A DNA stretch of 8,394 nt from Bacteroidales bacterium (GTDB lineage: Bacteria > Bacteroidota > Bacteroidia > Bacteroidales > P3): NCBI GenBank assembly GCA_012837565.1, contig DUQY01000036.1:1-8394 (forward strand). Direction: 5' to 3'. The notes under the pieces are model-generated. The model searched no databases. It was given only the letters and a program-made list of their open reading frames with translations, and had not been told where the DNA came from. Both the position numbers and the translations under genes were made by a program. This document shows, piece by piece, positions 1-6,959 of this stretch. Positions within the stretch are counted from its first letter, which is position 1. Each line of letters starts with the position of its first letter.

Positions 1-22
1 AATTATTAACTTATCCTTCAGG

Positions 23-55
23 AAAGAAAGGGAGTCCCCAGAACTCCTCTTCTTC
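23..55 (-). promoter_or_regulatory. Leader RNA hairpin upstream of an off-window gene
   Basis: Read on the minus strand, bases 55–41 and 37–23 pair around a three-base loop (TGG, 40–38). The inner helix is GGAGTTC against GGACTCC (7 pairs). After one A/C mismatch, an outer purine/pyrimidine helix of 7 pairs follows. In all, 14 of 15 positions pair, three of them as G·U. The same G·U positions would be C/A mismatches in a plus-strand RNA, so the structure fits a minus-strand transcript. It is followed by CCTGAAGGATAAG, not a U-run, so it does not look like an intrinsic terminator. It lies about 90 bases downstream of the promoter core at 148–155 and just before an AAGGA-like motif near the edge. 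A regulatory role is inferred. Confidence 0.5.
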
Positions 56-147
56 TTGAAAAATATTTTAATAGTATATTACTACCAAAACTCCTTAATA
101 GTTGCATTTATAAGTTGAACTTAGGATTCATAACCTTTCATTTGATG

Positions 148-155
148 CAAAGATA
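148..155 (-). promoter_or_regulatory. Bacteroidota-type promoter -7 element (TATCTTTG) for a gene left of the window
   Basis: The minus strand reads TATCTTTGCA, an exact match to the Bacteroidota -7 consensus TAnnTTTG. No good TTTG -33 box lies about 20 bases upstream, which is common for this promoter class. Transcription would start near 141 and run off the left edge, giving a leader of at least 140 bases. The core lies beyond the HU terminator (239–278), so the downstream gene appears to form its own transcription unit. Confidence 0.6.
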
Positions 156-238
156 GTAACCATAAGGGAAAACTAAGGGTAAAACCATTAAAAATGTCCA
201 TTAAGCCTAATAATATTAATTTCTAATCGGGATAAGAC

Positions 239-278
239 AAAAAAAAGCATCTTATATCCATTAGATTTAAGATGCTTT
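239..278 (-). terminator. Rho-independent terminator after the HU gene
   Basis: On the minus strand, AAAGCATCTTA (278–268) and its exact reverse complement TAAGATGCTTT (254–244) form a perfect 11-base-pair stem around a 13-base loop. The stem runs directly into eight T residues (246–239). It begins about 22 bases after the HU stop codon, the expected place for ending that transcript. The A-run on the other arm is shorter, so termination of plus-strand transcripts is possible but less supported. Confidence 0.9.
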
Positions 279-299
279 AAGTTAAAAAAACTAATAAAT

Positions 300-581
300 T
301 TACTTTTTAGCTTCTTTCATGTCTTTTAGTCCAGCACCTGGTTTAAATTTAACAACTCTCTTAGCTGCAACTTTAATAGCTTTTCCAGTTCTAGGATTAC
401 GAGCTGTACGAGCATCTTTATCTACAACAGTAAATGAACCAAAACCAATAAAACTAACTCTTTCACCTTGCATTAATTGTTCTTCTAAAACATTTAGAAA
501 AGCTTCATAAGCAGCGCCTGATTGTTTTAAATTCAAATCCGCCTTAGCAGACATCAAATGGATAAAATCTTTTTTTGTCAT
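300..581 (-). CDS. HU family DNA-binding protein
   Basis: This is a 93-residue protein of the HU/IHF family, which works as a dimer that bends and compacts DNA in the nucleoid. Visible marks are the N-terminal helices (start MTKKDFIHLMSAKADL), the saddle motif SFIGFGSF at about residues 43–50, the arm ARTARNPRTGKAIKV at about 57–71 with the DNA-intercalating proline in RNPRTG, and the C-terminal FKPG. The length matches the usual 90–100 residues. The ATG at 581 starts the family's N-terminus. Its own promoter core (611–618) and a strong terminator (239–278) suggest a monocistronic, well expressed gene, although read-through from fmt cannot be excluded. Sequence alone does not separate HU from an IHF-like paralogue, and Bacteroidota usually carry several copies, so no specific symbol is given. 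Confidence 0.95.
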   Translation of the reverse strand: MTKKDFIHLMSAKADLNLKQSGAAYEAFLNVLEEQLMQGERVSFIGFGSFTVVDKDARTARNPRTGKAIKVAAKRVVKFKPGAGLKDMKEAKK

Positions 582-610
582 ATCAAATAATTTTTAAATG
601 GTTAGTGCTG

Positions 611-618
611 CAAATGTA
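611..618 (-). promoter_or_regulatory. Promoter -7 element (TACATTTG) of the HU gene
   Basis: The minus strand reads TTACATTTGCA, an exact TAnnTTTG match. Transcription would begin near 604, giving an A/T-rich leader of roughly 23 bases before the ATG at 581. No clear TTTG -33 box is seen at the expected distance. The 85 bases between fmt and HU hold this promoter but no convincing terminator for the upstream operon. Confidence 0.7.
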
Positions 619-666
619 ACAAATTTTTTGAAAGTTGTATACTTTTTTTGAATAAAAACAATAATT

Positions 667-1620
667 TTAATTTTTAACTACAAAACTGCTATCCAATCTA
701 TTGCCTCTCAAAAACTCATCAGTACTCATCCTCTTTTTGCCACTAAGCTGAAAATCAAGTATTTTGATATATCCATCTTGGCAATATACTCTAAATCCGT
801 CCCTTATATTTACTTCAACTGAACCTATGTTTTTATCATGAGTAAATTCAACAAATTCAACCCCATAAACCTTCAAAAACAAGTCTGTTTGAGTCTTTTC
901 ATTGAAAAAAATGGTCGTTGCAGAAGGGTATGGACACATTCCACGCACAAAATCTACTATTTCTCGACCTGTTTTATGCCACGGAATCAGGGTTGTATCC
1001 TTATATATTTTCGGAGCTAAGCTAGGTTTTACTTCAATTTTAGTTTGACAAATTGTTTTAATATCTCCATTCTTTAAGGCCTCGAGAGTTTTAAGAATAA
1101 GTTCACCTCCCTTAACTTTCATTCTGTCGTGAAGCTCACCTGTTGTTTCATTTTCTCCTATTTGAATTTTTTGTTGAAACATAATCTCACCCTCATCAAT
1201 CTTTTCATTTAAAAGGAATGTTGTTAGTCCCGTTTCTTTTTCTCCATTGATAACCGCCCAGTGAATTGGAGCTGCTCCCCTATATTTGGGAAGTAGTGAG
1301 CCGTGAAGGTTAAATGAACCCATTGGTGGCATTGCATAAACATCCTTTGGCAACATTCTAAAAGCAACAACAATATTTAAATCTGCTTTAAGTGCTCTTA
1401 AGTCTTCAAGGAAAATCGGATCTTTAAGGTTTGCTGGTTGAAGTAATGGTAATTTATTATCTAGTGCATATTGCTTTACTGCAGAGAAGTTAATTTTATG
1501 TCCACGATTTGATGGTTTGTCGGGCATAGTAACCACGCCAACAACATTATGTCCATTTTTAACTAGGAAATCTAAGCAAGTGACTGCAAAATCGGGAGTG
1601 CCAAAAAAAACTATTCTCAT
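667..1620 (-). CDS. fmt: Methionyl-tRNA formyltransferase
   Basis: Fmt transfers the formyl group of 10-formyltetrahydrofolate to the amino group of Met-tRNA(fMet), producing the initiator tRNA in the cytoplasm. The 317-residue length is normal. The N-terminal nucleotide-fold start RIVFFGTPDFA (2–12) is clear. The flexible tRNA-contacting loop is PDKPSNRGHKINFSAVK (about 33–49). The active-site segment FNLHGSLLPKYRGAAPIHWA holds catalytic Asn104 and His106 with the SLLP signature at 108–111. The third catalytic residue is Asp142 in KIDEGEI. The C-terminal OB-like domain covers about 210–317. The ATG at 1620 directly begins the conserved core. It lies 21 bases after ribH with no terminator between, so the two are almost certainly co-transcribed. 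All catalytic residues are intact. Confidence 0.97.
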   Translation of the reverse strand: MRIVFFGTPDFAVTCLDFLVKNGHNVVGVVTMPDKPSNRGHKINFSAVKQYALDNKLPLLQPANLKDPIFLEDLRALKADLNIVVAFRMLPKDVYAMPPMGSFNLHGSLLPKYRGAAPIHWAVINGEKETGLTTFLLNEKIDEGEIMFQQKIQIGENETTGELHDRMKVKGGELILKTLEALKNGDIKTICQTKIEVKPSLAPKIYKDTTLIPWHKTGREIVDFVRGMCPYPSATTIFFNEKTQTDLFLKVYGVEFVEFTHDKNIGSVEVNIRDGFRVYCQDGYIKILDFQLSGKKRMSTDEFLRGNRLDSSFVVKN

Positions 1621-1641
1621 TATTGATATTTAAAAGGAAGT

Positions 1642-2118
1642 TTATAAATCTGCCATTTTCAATGCAGTAATAGCAGCTTCAATTCCTTTGTTTCCATGTT
1701 TTCCACCACTGCGGTCTTGAGCTTGTTCTAGTGTGTTGGTTGTTAATAGTCCAAAAATAACAGGTATCTCTTTCTTTAAACTAACCTGCATAATGCCATT
1801 TGCAACTGCATCGCAAATAAAATCAAAATGTCTGGTTTCTCCTTGAATAACACAACCTAAGCAAAGTACTGCAGAGATTTTTTTCTTCTCTAAAAGACTT
1901 GAAGCTCCAAAAGGGAGTTCGAAACTTCCTGGTACATACTGTATATGTATATCTTTTTCGTCTACATCTTTTAATTTAAGGGTTTCTACTGCACCCTCAA
2001 GTAATGCATTGGTTATTTCTGCATTCCACTCAGAAACTACTATTCCAAATATCCTATTTTCTCCCGAGGGAACTTCATCAATATTGTATAATGAAAGATT
2101 TTTTAATACTGTTGACAT
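1642..2118 (-). CDS. ribH: 6,7-dimethyl-8-ribityllumazine synthase
   Basis: RibH condenses 5-amino-6-ribitylamino-uracil with 3,4-dihydroxy-2-butanone 4-phosphate to give lumazine, the penultimate step of riboflavin synthesis. The 158-residue length is typical. Substrate-site marks appear in order: SEWN (29–32, the aromatic that stacks on the pyrimidine), VPGSFELP (62–69), GCVIQGETRHFDF (88–100, with His97 matching the catalytic histidine of B. subtilis RibH), FGLLTTNTLEQA (122–133) and DRSGGKHGNKG (135–145, with Arg136 matching the phosphate-binding arginine). No other rib gene is in the window, so the pathway is dispersed. It starts 70 bases after the M23 peptidase gene. I see no TAnnTTTG core in that gap, so it may depend on the upstream promoter. 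No FMN riboswitch is visible in the short leader. Confidence 0.97.
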   Translation of the reverse strand: MSTVLKNLSLYNIDEVPSGENRIFGIVVSEWNAEITNALLEGAVETLKLKDVDEKDIHIQYVPGSFELPFGASSLLEKKKISAVLCLGCVIQGETRHFDFICDAVANGIMQVSLKKEIPVIFGLLTTNTLEQAQDRSGGKHGNKGIEAAITALKMADL

Positions 2119-2188
2119 CTTGTTATTTATTGTTTTAAGTTTATATTATAATGTGAATATATTCATTTAAAAGAGAAGGTTAAACAAA

Positions 2189-3343
2189 TTATCTAACTCT
2201 GATTTTTGTGTTAGGTGTAAGCTTTTCATTGGTAAGCCCATTCATTTCAATTATTTGTCTTGGAGTAACCTTAAATCTATTAGCAAGCTTAACTATACTA
2301 TCTCCTGGTCTAACTTTCCAATATCTCCAAGTGGTTTTATCTTCGTTATTTATTTCATAGTTAAGTGGCTGATTACCTCCCTTTGCTAATAAAATATTAT
2401 TTGATTTACTAGCATATTTATCTTTAAATGAATAATATGGCTTTCCATCGAAGGTTTTATTTATCTTAACTAAATGAGTTACTGGTTTCTTCTTATTAAT
2501 TTGCTTTTCTGCTCTTTCAATACCGAAAAATGTTTTTTCAATATTAATATGTTTTGTCCTTAGTGTTCTATTCTTTATATCGAGAATCCATTCAGGGTCG
2601 AAGGTTTGGTATAAGCATCTGCATTCAAAATGAAGGTGAGGACCTGTTGAAAAGCCAGTATTACCACTATAACCAATAATATCTCCAGCCTTAACCTCTT
2701 GACCAACTTTTACAATCATTTTACTTAAATGTGCATATAGAGTTTCGAGATTATTATAATGTCGTACAAGTATCATATTACCATATCCTCCATTTACTTG
2801 AGCTACTCTTACAACTCCGTCAAATACAGAATAAATAGGCTCCCCCACACTTAAGGCAAAATCAATTCCACCATGAGGTCTTTCCCAACGCCAACCGTAA
2901 GGGGAAGACTTCACTCCTTTGTCGCAGGGGAAATGAAATGATTGATCTTTCCTTTCGTCTATAAGTTTAATTTTAAACTCGTCAGGAAATTCTCCAAAGT
3001 TAAATGAAGGCATCTTAACCTTGTTTGTGCACCAAGTGTTATTATATAAGGTTTTACAAGGAGCATTCTTATTTACAATAATTCTTTCTTTCTCTTCATT
3101 CTCTTGGTCTGCAGATTGAAATAAATTACGTTTTGTACTATCTACAGTAGCTAGGATTGAAGTATTATTATTATTTGTTCTTATTGAGCTTTCTGAGGAA
3201 GCTTTTGAATTATGTAAAGCATAAAGTGAATCAGCTATCCTTCTATTTGGACTCCGTAAATCTACTTCCTTATCATTTTGAGCATATGAGAACATACTCA
3301 AAGATATTAATAAAGTGCAAAATATAACAAGTCGTTTTTTCAT
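2189..3343 (-). CDS. Secreted M23 family metallopeptidase with C-terminal LysM domain
   Basis: This 384-residue protein should cleave peptide cross-links of peptidoglycan in the periplasm. Residues 1–22 form a signal peptide (KKR, hydrophobic core, then FSYAQ), with no lipobox cysteine. A low-complexity Asn/Ser-rich linker covers about 45–90. The M23 domain spans about 135–250. Its zinc ligands are His157 and Asp161 (HGGID) and His238. The catalytic histidines are His205 (YAHLS) and His236 (HLHFE, 236–240). All are present, so an active enzyme is expected rather than an EnvC-like activator. A basic linker (about 255–338) leads to one LysM domain (340–384, YWKVRPGDSI to TKIRVR) that would bind glycan. 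Cys96/Cys105 and Cys241/Cys243 could form disulfides. A promoter core at 3375–3382 lies 31 bases upstream of the ATG. The exact bond cleaved is unknown. Confidence 0.93.
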   Translation of the reverse strand: MKKRLVIFCTLLISLSMFSYAQNDKEVDLRSPNRRIADSLYALHNSKASSESSIRTNNNNTSILATVDSTKRNLFQSADQENEEKERIIVNKNAPCKTLYNNTWCTNKVKMPSFNFGEFPDEFKIKLIDERKDQSFHFPCDKGVKSSPYGWRWERPHGGIDFALSVGEPIYSVFDGVVRVAQVNGGYGNMILVRHYNNLETLYAHLSKMIVKVGQEVKAGDIIGYSGNTGFSTGPHLHFECRCLYQTFDPEWILDIKNRTLRTKHINIEKTFFGIERAEKQINKKKPVTHLVKINKTFDGKPYYSFKDKYASKSNNILLAKGGNQPLNYEINNEDKTTWRYWKVRPGDSIVKLANRFKVTPRQIIEMNGLTNEKLTPNTKIRVR

Positions 3344-3374
3344 TAACTATATATGTATATAATATTGTAAACTA

Positions 3375-3382
3375 CAAAAATA
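3375..3382 (-). promoter_or_regulatory. Promoter -7 element (TATTTTTG) of the M23 peptidase gene
   Basis: The minus strand reads TTAGTATTTTTGTAG, matching TAnnTTTG. The surrounding 16 bases (3373–3388) are identical to those around the manC promoter at 8074–8089, which supports function. No TTTG -33 box is seen about 20 bases upstream. The start of transcription would be near 3368, about 25 bases before the ATG. It may also drive ribH and fmt, as no other promoter core is seen before them. Confidence 0.6.
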
Positions 3383-3425
3383 CTAATAATATTTTATATT
3401 GAAGATGAAATGTGTTTATTATTTG

Positions 3426-4055
3426 TTAAATAATTAGCACAAAGAACATTATTAATATTGTTAATAGGCAACCTATAAGATAATTATGAAGAGTTTCATT
3501 TGCAGTATATAGATTTTGAATAAGATAGGAATAAAGCAGTAATCCAGAGCAAAAGATTGAAATCAAAAGAGGGAAGATAGAAAAAATATAATAATACTGT
3601 ATTGTAAGAAGAAAAACATAAAAGGTTATGGCTCCAATTATTACAATCTCATATATTATGGTTGTTTTCTTTCTTAAAACAAGAGAAATAAGTGAAGCGT
3701 AAACAGGGATTAACAAACCCATATTAAACCAAACCGATATGTTTAGCATTGAAAAGTACATATAAGAAACAAGATATGAAACACATACTATAACATAACT
3801 TGTATTGGAGTTTTTTAGATTCTCTTCTATATTGTGAAAACTGCTATCGTTAAGCAGGTAAATAATAAAGATTGGGAATAAGCAAGAGACAAGAGTATAT
3901 AATGTTATTGATTTTAGAACAATTGAGAGTGCATCCCTATAACCGTTAGAGAATAATACCATTAGCAATAAATAGTATATAAAAGCATAAACAGAAGTAA
4001 ATAATGGATTAAATATAAATACTATTTTCTTAGCTATCCATCGTTCAGTATTCAT
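3426..4055 (-). CDS. Seven-segment membrane protein, possibly a PAP2-related family member without the catalytic residues
   Basis: I do not recognise this gene with certainty. From the ATG at 4055 it encodes 209 residues with about seven hydrophobic segments (12–35, 46–68, 86–104, 108–127, 132–151, 155–179, 190–209), so it is an inner-membrane protein with no signal peptide or soluble domain. The layout, and scattered marks such as FNPLFTSVYAF near the N-terminus and a YSYL…NxxT-like stretch before the last segment, recall a Bacteroidota family of PAP2-related membrane proteins. The lysine and histidines expected of a PAP2 phosphatase are absent, so enzymatic activity is doubtful. An alternative TTG at 4061 would overlap the rpoN stop as TTGA. 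The ATG, two bases past that stop, is preferred. The tight spacing implies co-transcription and translational coupling with rpoN. Coding sequence is real; function is unknown. Confidence 0.8.
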   Translation of the reverse strand: MNTERWIAKKIVFIFNPLFTSVYAFIYYLLLMVLFSNGYRDALSIVLKSITLYTLVSCLFPIFIIYLLNDSSFHNIEENLKNSNTSYVIVCVSYLVSYMYFSMLNISVWFNMGLLIPVYASLISLVLRKKTTIIYEIVIIGAITFYVFLLTIQYYYIFSIFPLLISIFCSGLLLYSYLIQNLYTANETLHNYLIGCLLTILIMFFVLII

Positions 4056-4057
4056 TT

Positions 4058-5500
4058 TCAATATACTGATTTTCTAAGTCTAGAAACTGGGATATTTAAG
4101 GTCTCTCTGTATTTCGAAACAGTCCTACGTGCAATTGAATAACCTTTTAATTTAAGTAAATCCACCAATTGGTCATCAGTGTATGGAGAAAGTTTGTCTT
4201 CTGAATCAATAATCCTTACAAGTTCATTCTTAATTTTATCAGTCGATATCTGCTCCCCTATATCATTAATCATAAAGTTAGAGAAAAAGTCTTTAAGTTT
4301 AAATATACCAAAATGGGTTTGAGCATATTTATTGCTAACAACACGTGATATTGTTGAAATATCCATATCTACCTTATCTGCAATATCTACCAAACGCATA
4401 GGTTTAAGTTTTTGAATATCACCTTCAATAAAATATTCATGCTGATAGGTTATTATTGCTTTCATAATTAAGTATAACGTATCTTTCCTCCTATTTAAAG
4501 CATCAATAAAAATACTAGCTGATTCTAATCTCTCTCTTAGAAAACTAGCTGTTTCTTTATCAGAAGGGATTTTACTTTCAGAAACTTTCTCCAAAAGACC
4601 TTCGTAATACTTGCTAGTCTTAAGCTTACGTTTCGAATAGCTGTTTACCTGAAAATCAATCTTACCATTTTGATGAAAAACCATAAAATCAGGTATTATT
4701 GAAATAGACTCATTCCCATCTGAGAAAAGAGAATTCCCTGGTTTTGGGTTAAGCTTAACAATTTCTTCAATTGCATCTTGCAAGTCTTCTTCAGAACACT
4801 CTATTCTTTGAATAATTATATTGTACTGCTTTTTCTTGAAATATTCAAAATAGCGTTTAACAATTCTTTTAGCAAGCAGTATTGGTTTAGTTTGCTTCTT
4901 CTTGTTTAGTTGTATAATTAAACATTCTTGCAAATCCCTTGCACCAATTCCAACAGGATCAAAACTTTGAATCACCGATAAAACTTCTTCTATTTCATTT
5001 ATCTCTACCTCCAAATTCTGACGGAAAAGAAAATCGTCAACTATTGAAGGTATTGAACGGCTTAAATAACCAGAATCATCAATGTTTCCTATTAGCTCTA
5101 AGCCAATTAACATTTGTTTTTCAGAAATAGGTTTAAGTTGGAGTTGTGAAATTAAATCCTCATGAAAGGTAGTCTCCGAAACAAAGATTTGATTTCTGTC
5201 TAGTTTTTCGTAGTTATCGTTATTCTTAAAAGTTATGATATCGTCGTCATTTGGGAACATCTCCATATCTCCAAAAACATCATTATCAGCACCAGCATCT
5301 TCATCTTGAGCATTTTCTTGATTATCCTCATTCTCTGTTTTTTCAGAGCTCTCGTCTTCCTCAAGTGTTGGATTTTTTTCAATTTCGTCTTTAATCCTTT
5401 GTTCAAGTGCAAATGTAGGTACCTGCAACAGTTTCATTAACTGAATCTGCTGCGGAGAAAGTTTTTGTTGTAGCTTTTGGAGTATTCTATTAGATATCAT
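4058..5500 (-). CDS. rpoN: RNA polymerase sigma-54 factor
   Basis: Sigma-54 directs RNA polymerase to -24/-12 promoters and needs an AAA+ enhancer-binding activator to open DNA. The 480 residues show every region in order. Region I (about 5–50) is Gln/Leu-rich with LQQKLSPQQIQLMKLLQVPT. Region II is acidic (about 46–87). The core-binding domain covers about 108–300, with DDSGYLS at 141–147 and DPVGIGARDLQECL at 181–194. The helix-turn-helix region is about 367–405 (VDMDISTISRVVSNKY, then GIFKLKDFFS). The C-terminal RpoN box ARRTVSKYRE is at 457–466, which contacts the -24 element. The length is typical and no key motif is missing. It begins 21 bases after asnS, and the membrane protein gene follows immediately. 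No activator gene and no convincing sigma-54 promoter is seen in the window. Confidence 0.98.
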   Translation of the reverse strand: MISNRILQKLQQKLSPQQIQLMKLLQVPTFALEQRIKDEIEKNPTLEEDESSEKTENEDNQENAQDEDAGADNDVFGDMEMFPNDDDIITFKNNDNYEKLDRNQIFVSETTFHEDLISQLQLKPISEKQMLIGLELIGNIDDSGYLSRSIPSIVDDFLFRQNLEVEINEIEEVLSVIQSFDPVGIGARDLQECLIIQLNKKKQTKPILLAKRIVKRYFEYFKKKQYNIIIQRIECSEEDLQDAIEEIVKLNPKPGNSLFSDGNESISIIPDFMVFHQNGKIDFQVNSYSKRKLKTSKYYEGLLEKVSESKIPSDKETASFLRERLESASIFIDALNRRKDTLYLIMKAIITYQHEYFIEGDIQKLKPMRLVDIADKVDMDISTISRVVSNKYAQTHFGIFKLKDFFSNFMINDIGEQISTDKIKNELVRIIDSEDKLSPYTDDQLVDLLKLKGYSIARRTVSKYRETLNIPVSRLRKSVY

Positions 5501-5521
5501 ATTTCTTAACTAAACGTTTAT

Positions 5522-6928
5522 TTAAAACTCAGCATTCTTTGGAGTACGTGGGAAAGGAATAACATCACGAATATTCACCATTCCTGTAACAAACAGAAGT
5601 AAACGTTCAAAACCTAATCCAAAACCACTATGAGGAACAGAACCAAAACGACGAGTGTCAAGATACCATTTCATATCCTTAGGTTCAATTCCAACCTCTT
5701 TCATCCTTGCAACAAGCTTATCCATATTGTCTTCTCTCTGACTTCCACCAATAATCTCTCCAATCTTTGGGAATAAAACGTCCATAGCACGAACAGTTTT
5801 CCCATCAGTATTTTCTTTCATATAGAAAGCCTTAATCTCTTTTGGATAGTCAATTAGGATAACAGGTTTCTTGAAATGTTTCTCTACCAAGTATCTTTCA
5901 TGTTCCGATTGAAGATCAACTCCCCACGAAACAGGGTATTCAAATTTCTGATTTGAAGATTCTAAAATTGTAATAGCTTCCGTATATTTCAATCTCACAA
6001 AATCAGTATCAACAACGTGCTGCAATCTGTCAACTAATTCTTTATCATACATACTTTGAAGAAACTCTAAATCATCTTTACAGTTTTCTAAAGCATAACT
6101 AACTAAATATTTAATAAATTCTTCAGCCAAGTTCATATTATCTTCCAATTCGTAGAAGGCCATCTCTGGTTCTATCATCCAAAATTCAGATAAGTGACGA
6201 GGAGTATTAGAGTTTTCTGCCCTAAAGGTAGGTCCAAAAGTATATATTTTTCCAAGCGATAATGCACCAAGTTCACCTTCCAATTGTCCAGAAACAGTTA
6301 GTGAGGTTTCTCTTCCGTAGAAATCTTGAGAATAATCAATCTTACCATTTTCTGTTCTAGGAATATTATCTAAATCAAGAGTTGTTACTTGGAACATCTC
6401 CCCTGCTCCCTCTGCATCGGAAACTGTTATCAAAGGACTATGCCAATAGAAAAACCTTTTATCGTTATAAAACTTATGAATAGCAAAAGCCATAGCGTGA
6501 CGTATTCTAAAAATAGCACCAAAAGTATTTGTTCTTGGTCTTAAATGAGCAATTTCACGTAAAAACTCTAAAGTATGTCCTTTCTTTTGAAGAGGATAAG
6601 TTTCAGGATCTGCCTCTCCATATATTTCAATTTCTGTTGCTTGAACTTCAACATTTTGACCTTGCCCCACTGACTCAACTAGCTTCCCATTAATTCTAAG
6701 AGAAGCACCTGTTGTAATTCTCTTTATCATATCTTGATCAAATTGAGCTAACTCAACCACCACTTGAATATTATGAACTATTGTTCCATCGTTTAAAGCA
6801 ATGAAAGCAATGTTTTTATTCCCTCTTTTGCTTCTTACCCAACCCTTAACACATATTTCTTTTTCTATTTGATCATCTGCCATTCCTTGCAAAAGATCAA
6901 TAATCTCAATTCTCTTTAAATCTTTCAT
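5522..6928 (-). CDS. asnS: Asparagine–tRNA ligase
   Basis: AsnRS activates asparagine with ATP and charges tRNA(Asn) in the cytoplasm. The 468 residues match the usual bacterial length. An N-terminal OB-fold anticodon-binding domain (about 22–105; VKGWVRSKRGNKNIAF at 27–42) precedes the class IIb catalytic core. Motif 1 falls around 135–165 (IRHAMAFAIHKFYNDKRFF). Motif 2 is FGPTFRAENSNTPRHLSEFW (231–250). Motif 3 is GFGLGFERLLLFVTG (435–449), with the ATP-binding arginine at 442. Two features fit AsnRS rather than AspRS: there is no AspRS-type insertion domain, and the motif-2 segment is of the AsnRS form ending in EFWMIEPEMAF. It starts 31 bases after the mannose-1-phosphate guanylyltransferase stop and ends 21 bases before rpoN. 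No promoter core or T-box leader is visible, so it is probably co-transcribed from the promoter at 8076–8107. Confidence 0.98.
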   Translation of the reverse strand: MKDLKRIEIIDLLQGMADDQIEKEICVKGWVRSKRGNKNIAFIALNDGTIVHNIQVVVELAQFDQDMIKRITTGASLRINGKLVESVGQGQNVEVQATEIEIYGEADPETYPLQKKGHTLEFLREIAHLRPRTNTFGAIFRIRHAMAFAIHKFYNDKRFFYWHSPLITVSDAEGAGEMFQVTTLDLDNIPRTENGKIDYSQDFYGRETSLTVSGQLEGELGALSLGKIYTFGPTFRAENSNTPRHLSEFWMIEPEMAFYELEDNMNLAEEFIKYLVSYALENCKDDLEFLQSMYDKELVDRLQHVVDTDFVRLKYTEAITILESSNQKFEYPVSWGVDLQSEHERYLVEKHFKKPVILIDYPKEIKAFYMKENTDGKTVRAMDVLFPKIGEIIGGSQREDNMDKLVARMKEVGIEPKDMKWYLDTRRFGSVPHSGFGLGFERLLLFVTGMVNIRDVIPFPRTPKNAEF

Positions 6929-6959
6929 TTGAATTATCAGTATTTTTTATTTATCTTTT

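Noticed and set aside
121..141. Six-codon frame (MKGYES) at the left-edge promoter
   Set aside because: Its ATG coincides with the expected transcript start and it is too short to distinguish from chance.
319..510. Plus-strand open frame opposite the HU gene
   Set aside because: It is the complement of a highly conserved HU coding sequence and has no family features of its own.
621..660. Possible terminator after fmt (AAAGT…ACTTT with flanking A and T runs)
   Set aside because: Only about five A/T-rich pairs form, too weak to claim as an intrinsic terminator.
838..1020. Plus-strand 60-codon frame opposite fmt
   Set aside because: It is antisense to conserved fmt sequence, with no promoter core or recognisable motif.
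1586..1603. TGGCAC followed by a TTGC-like stretch on the minus strand, resembling a sigma-54 -24/-12 promoter near rpoN's neighbours
   Set aside because: The GG and GC are 14 bases apart instead of 10, and the site lies inside the first codons of fmt.
4939..5130. Plus-strand 63-codon frame opposite rpoN
   Set aside because: It is antisense to the sigma-54 core-binding domain, with random-looking composition.
5511..5520. Ten-base palindrome TAAACGTTTA between asnS and rpoN
   Set aside because: It is short, A/T-rich and directly beside the asnS stop; it has no U-run for termination and chance is an adequate explanation.
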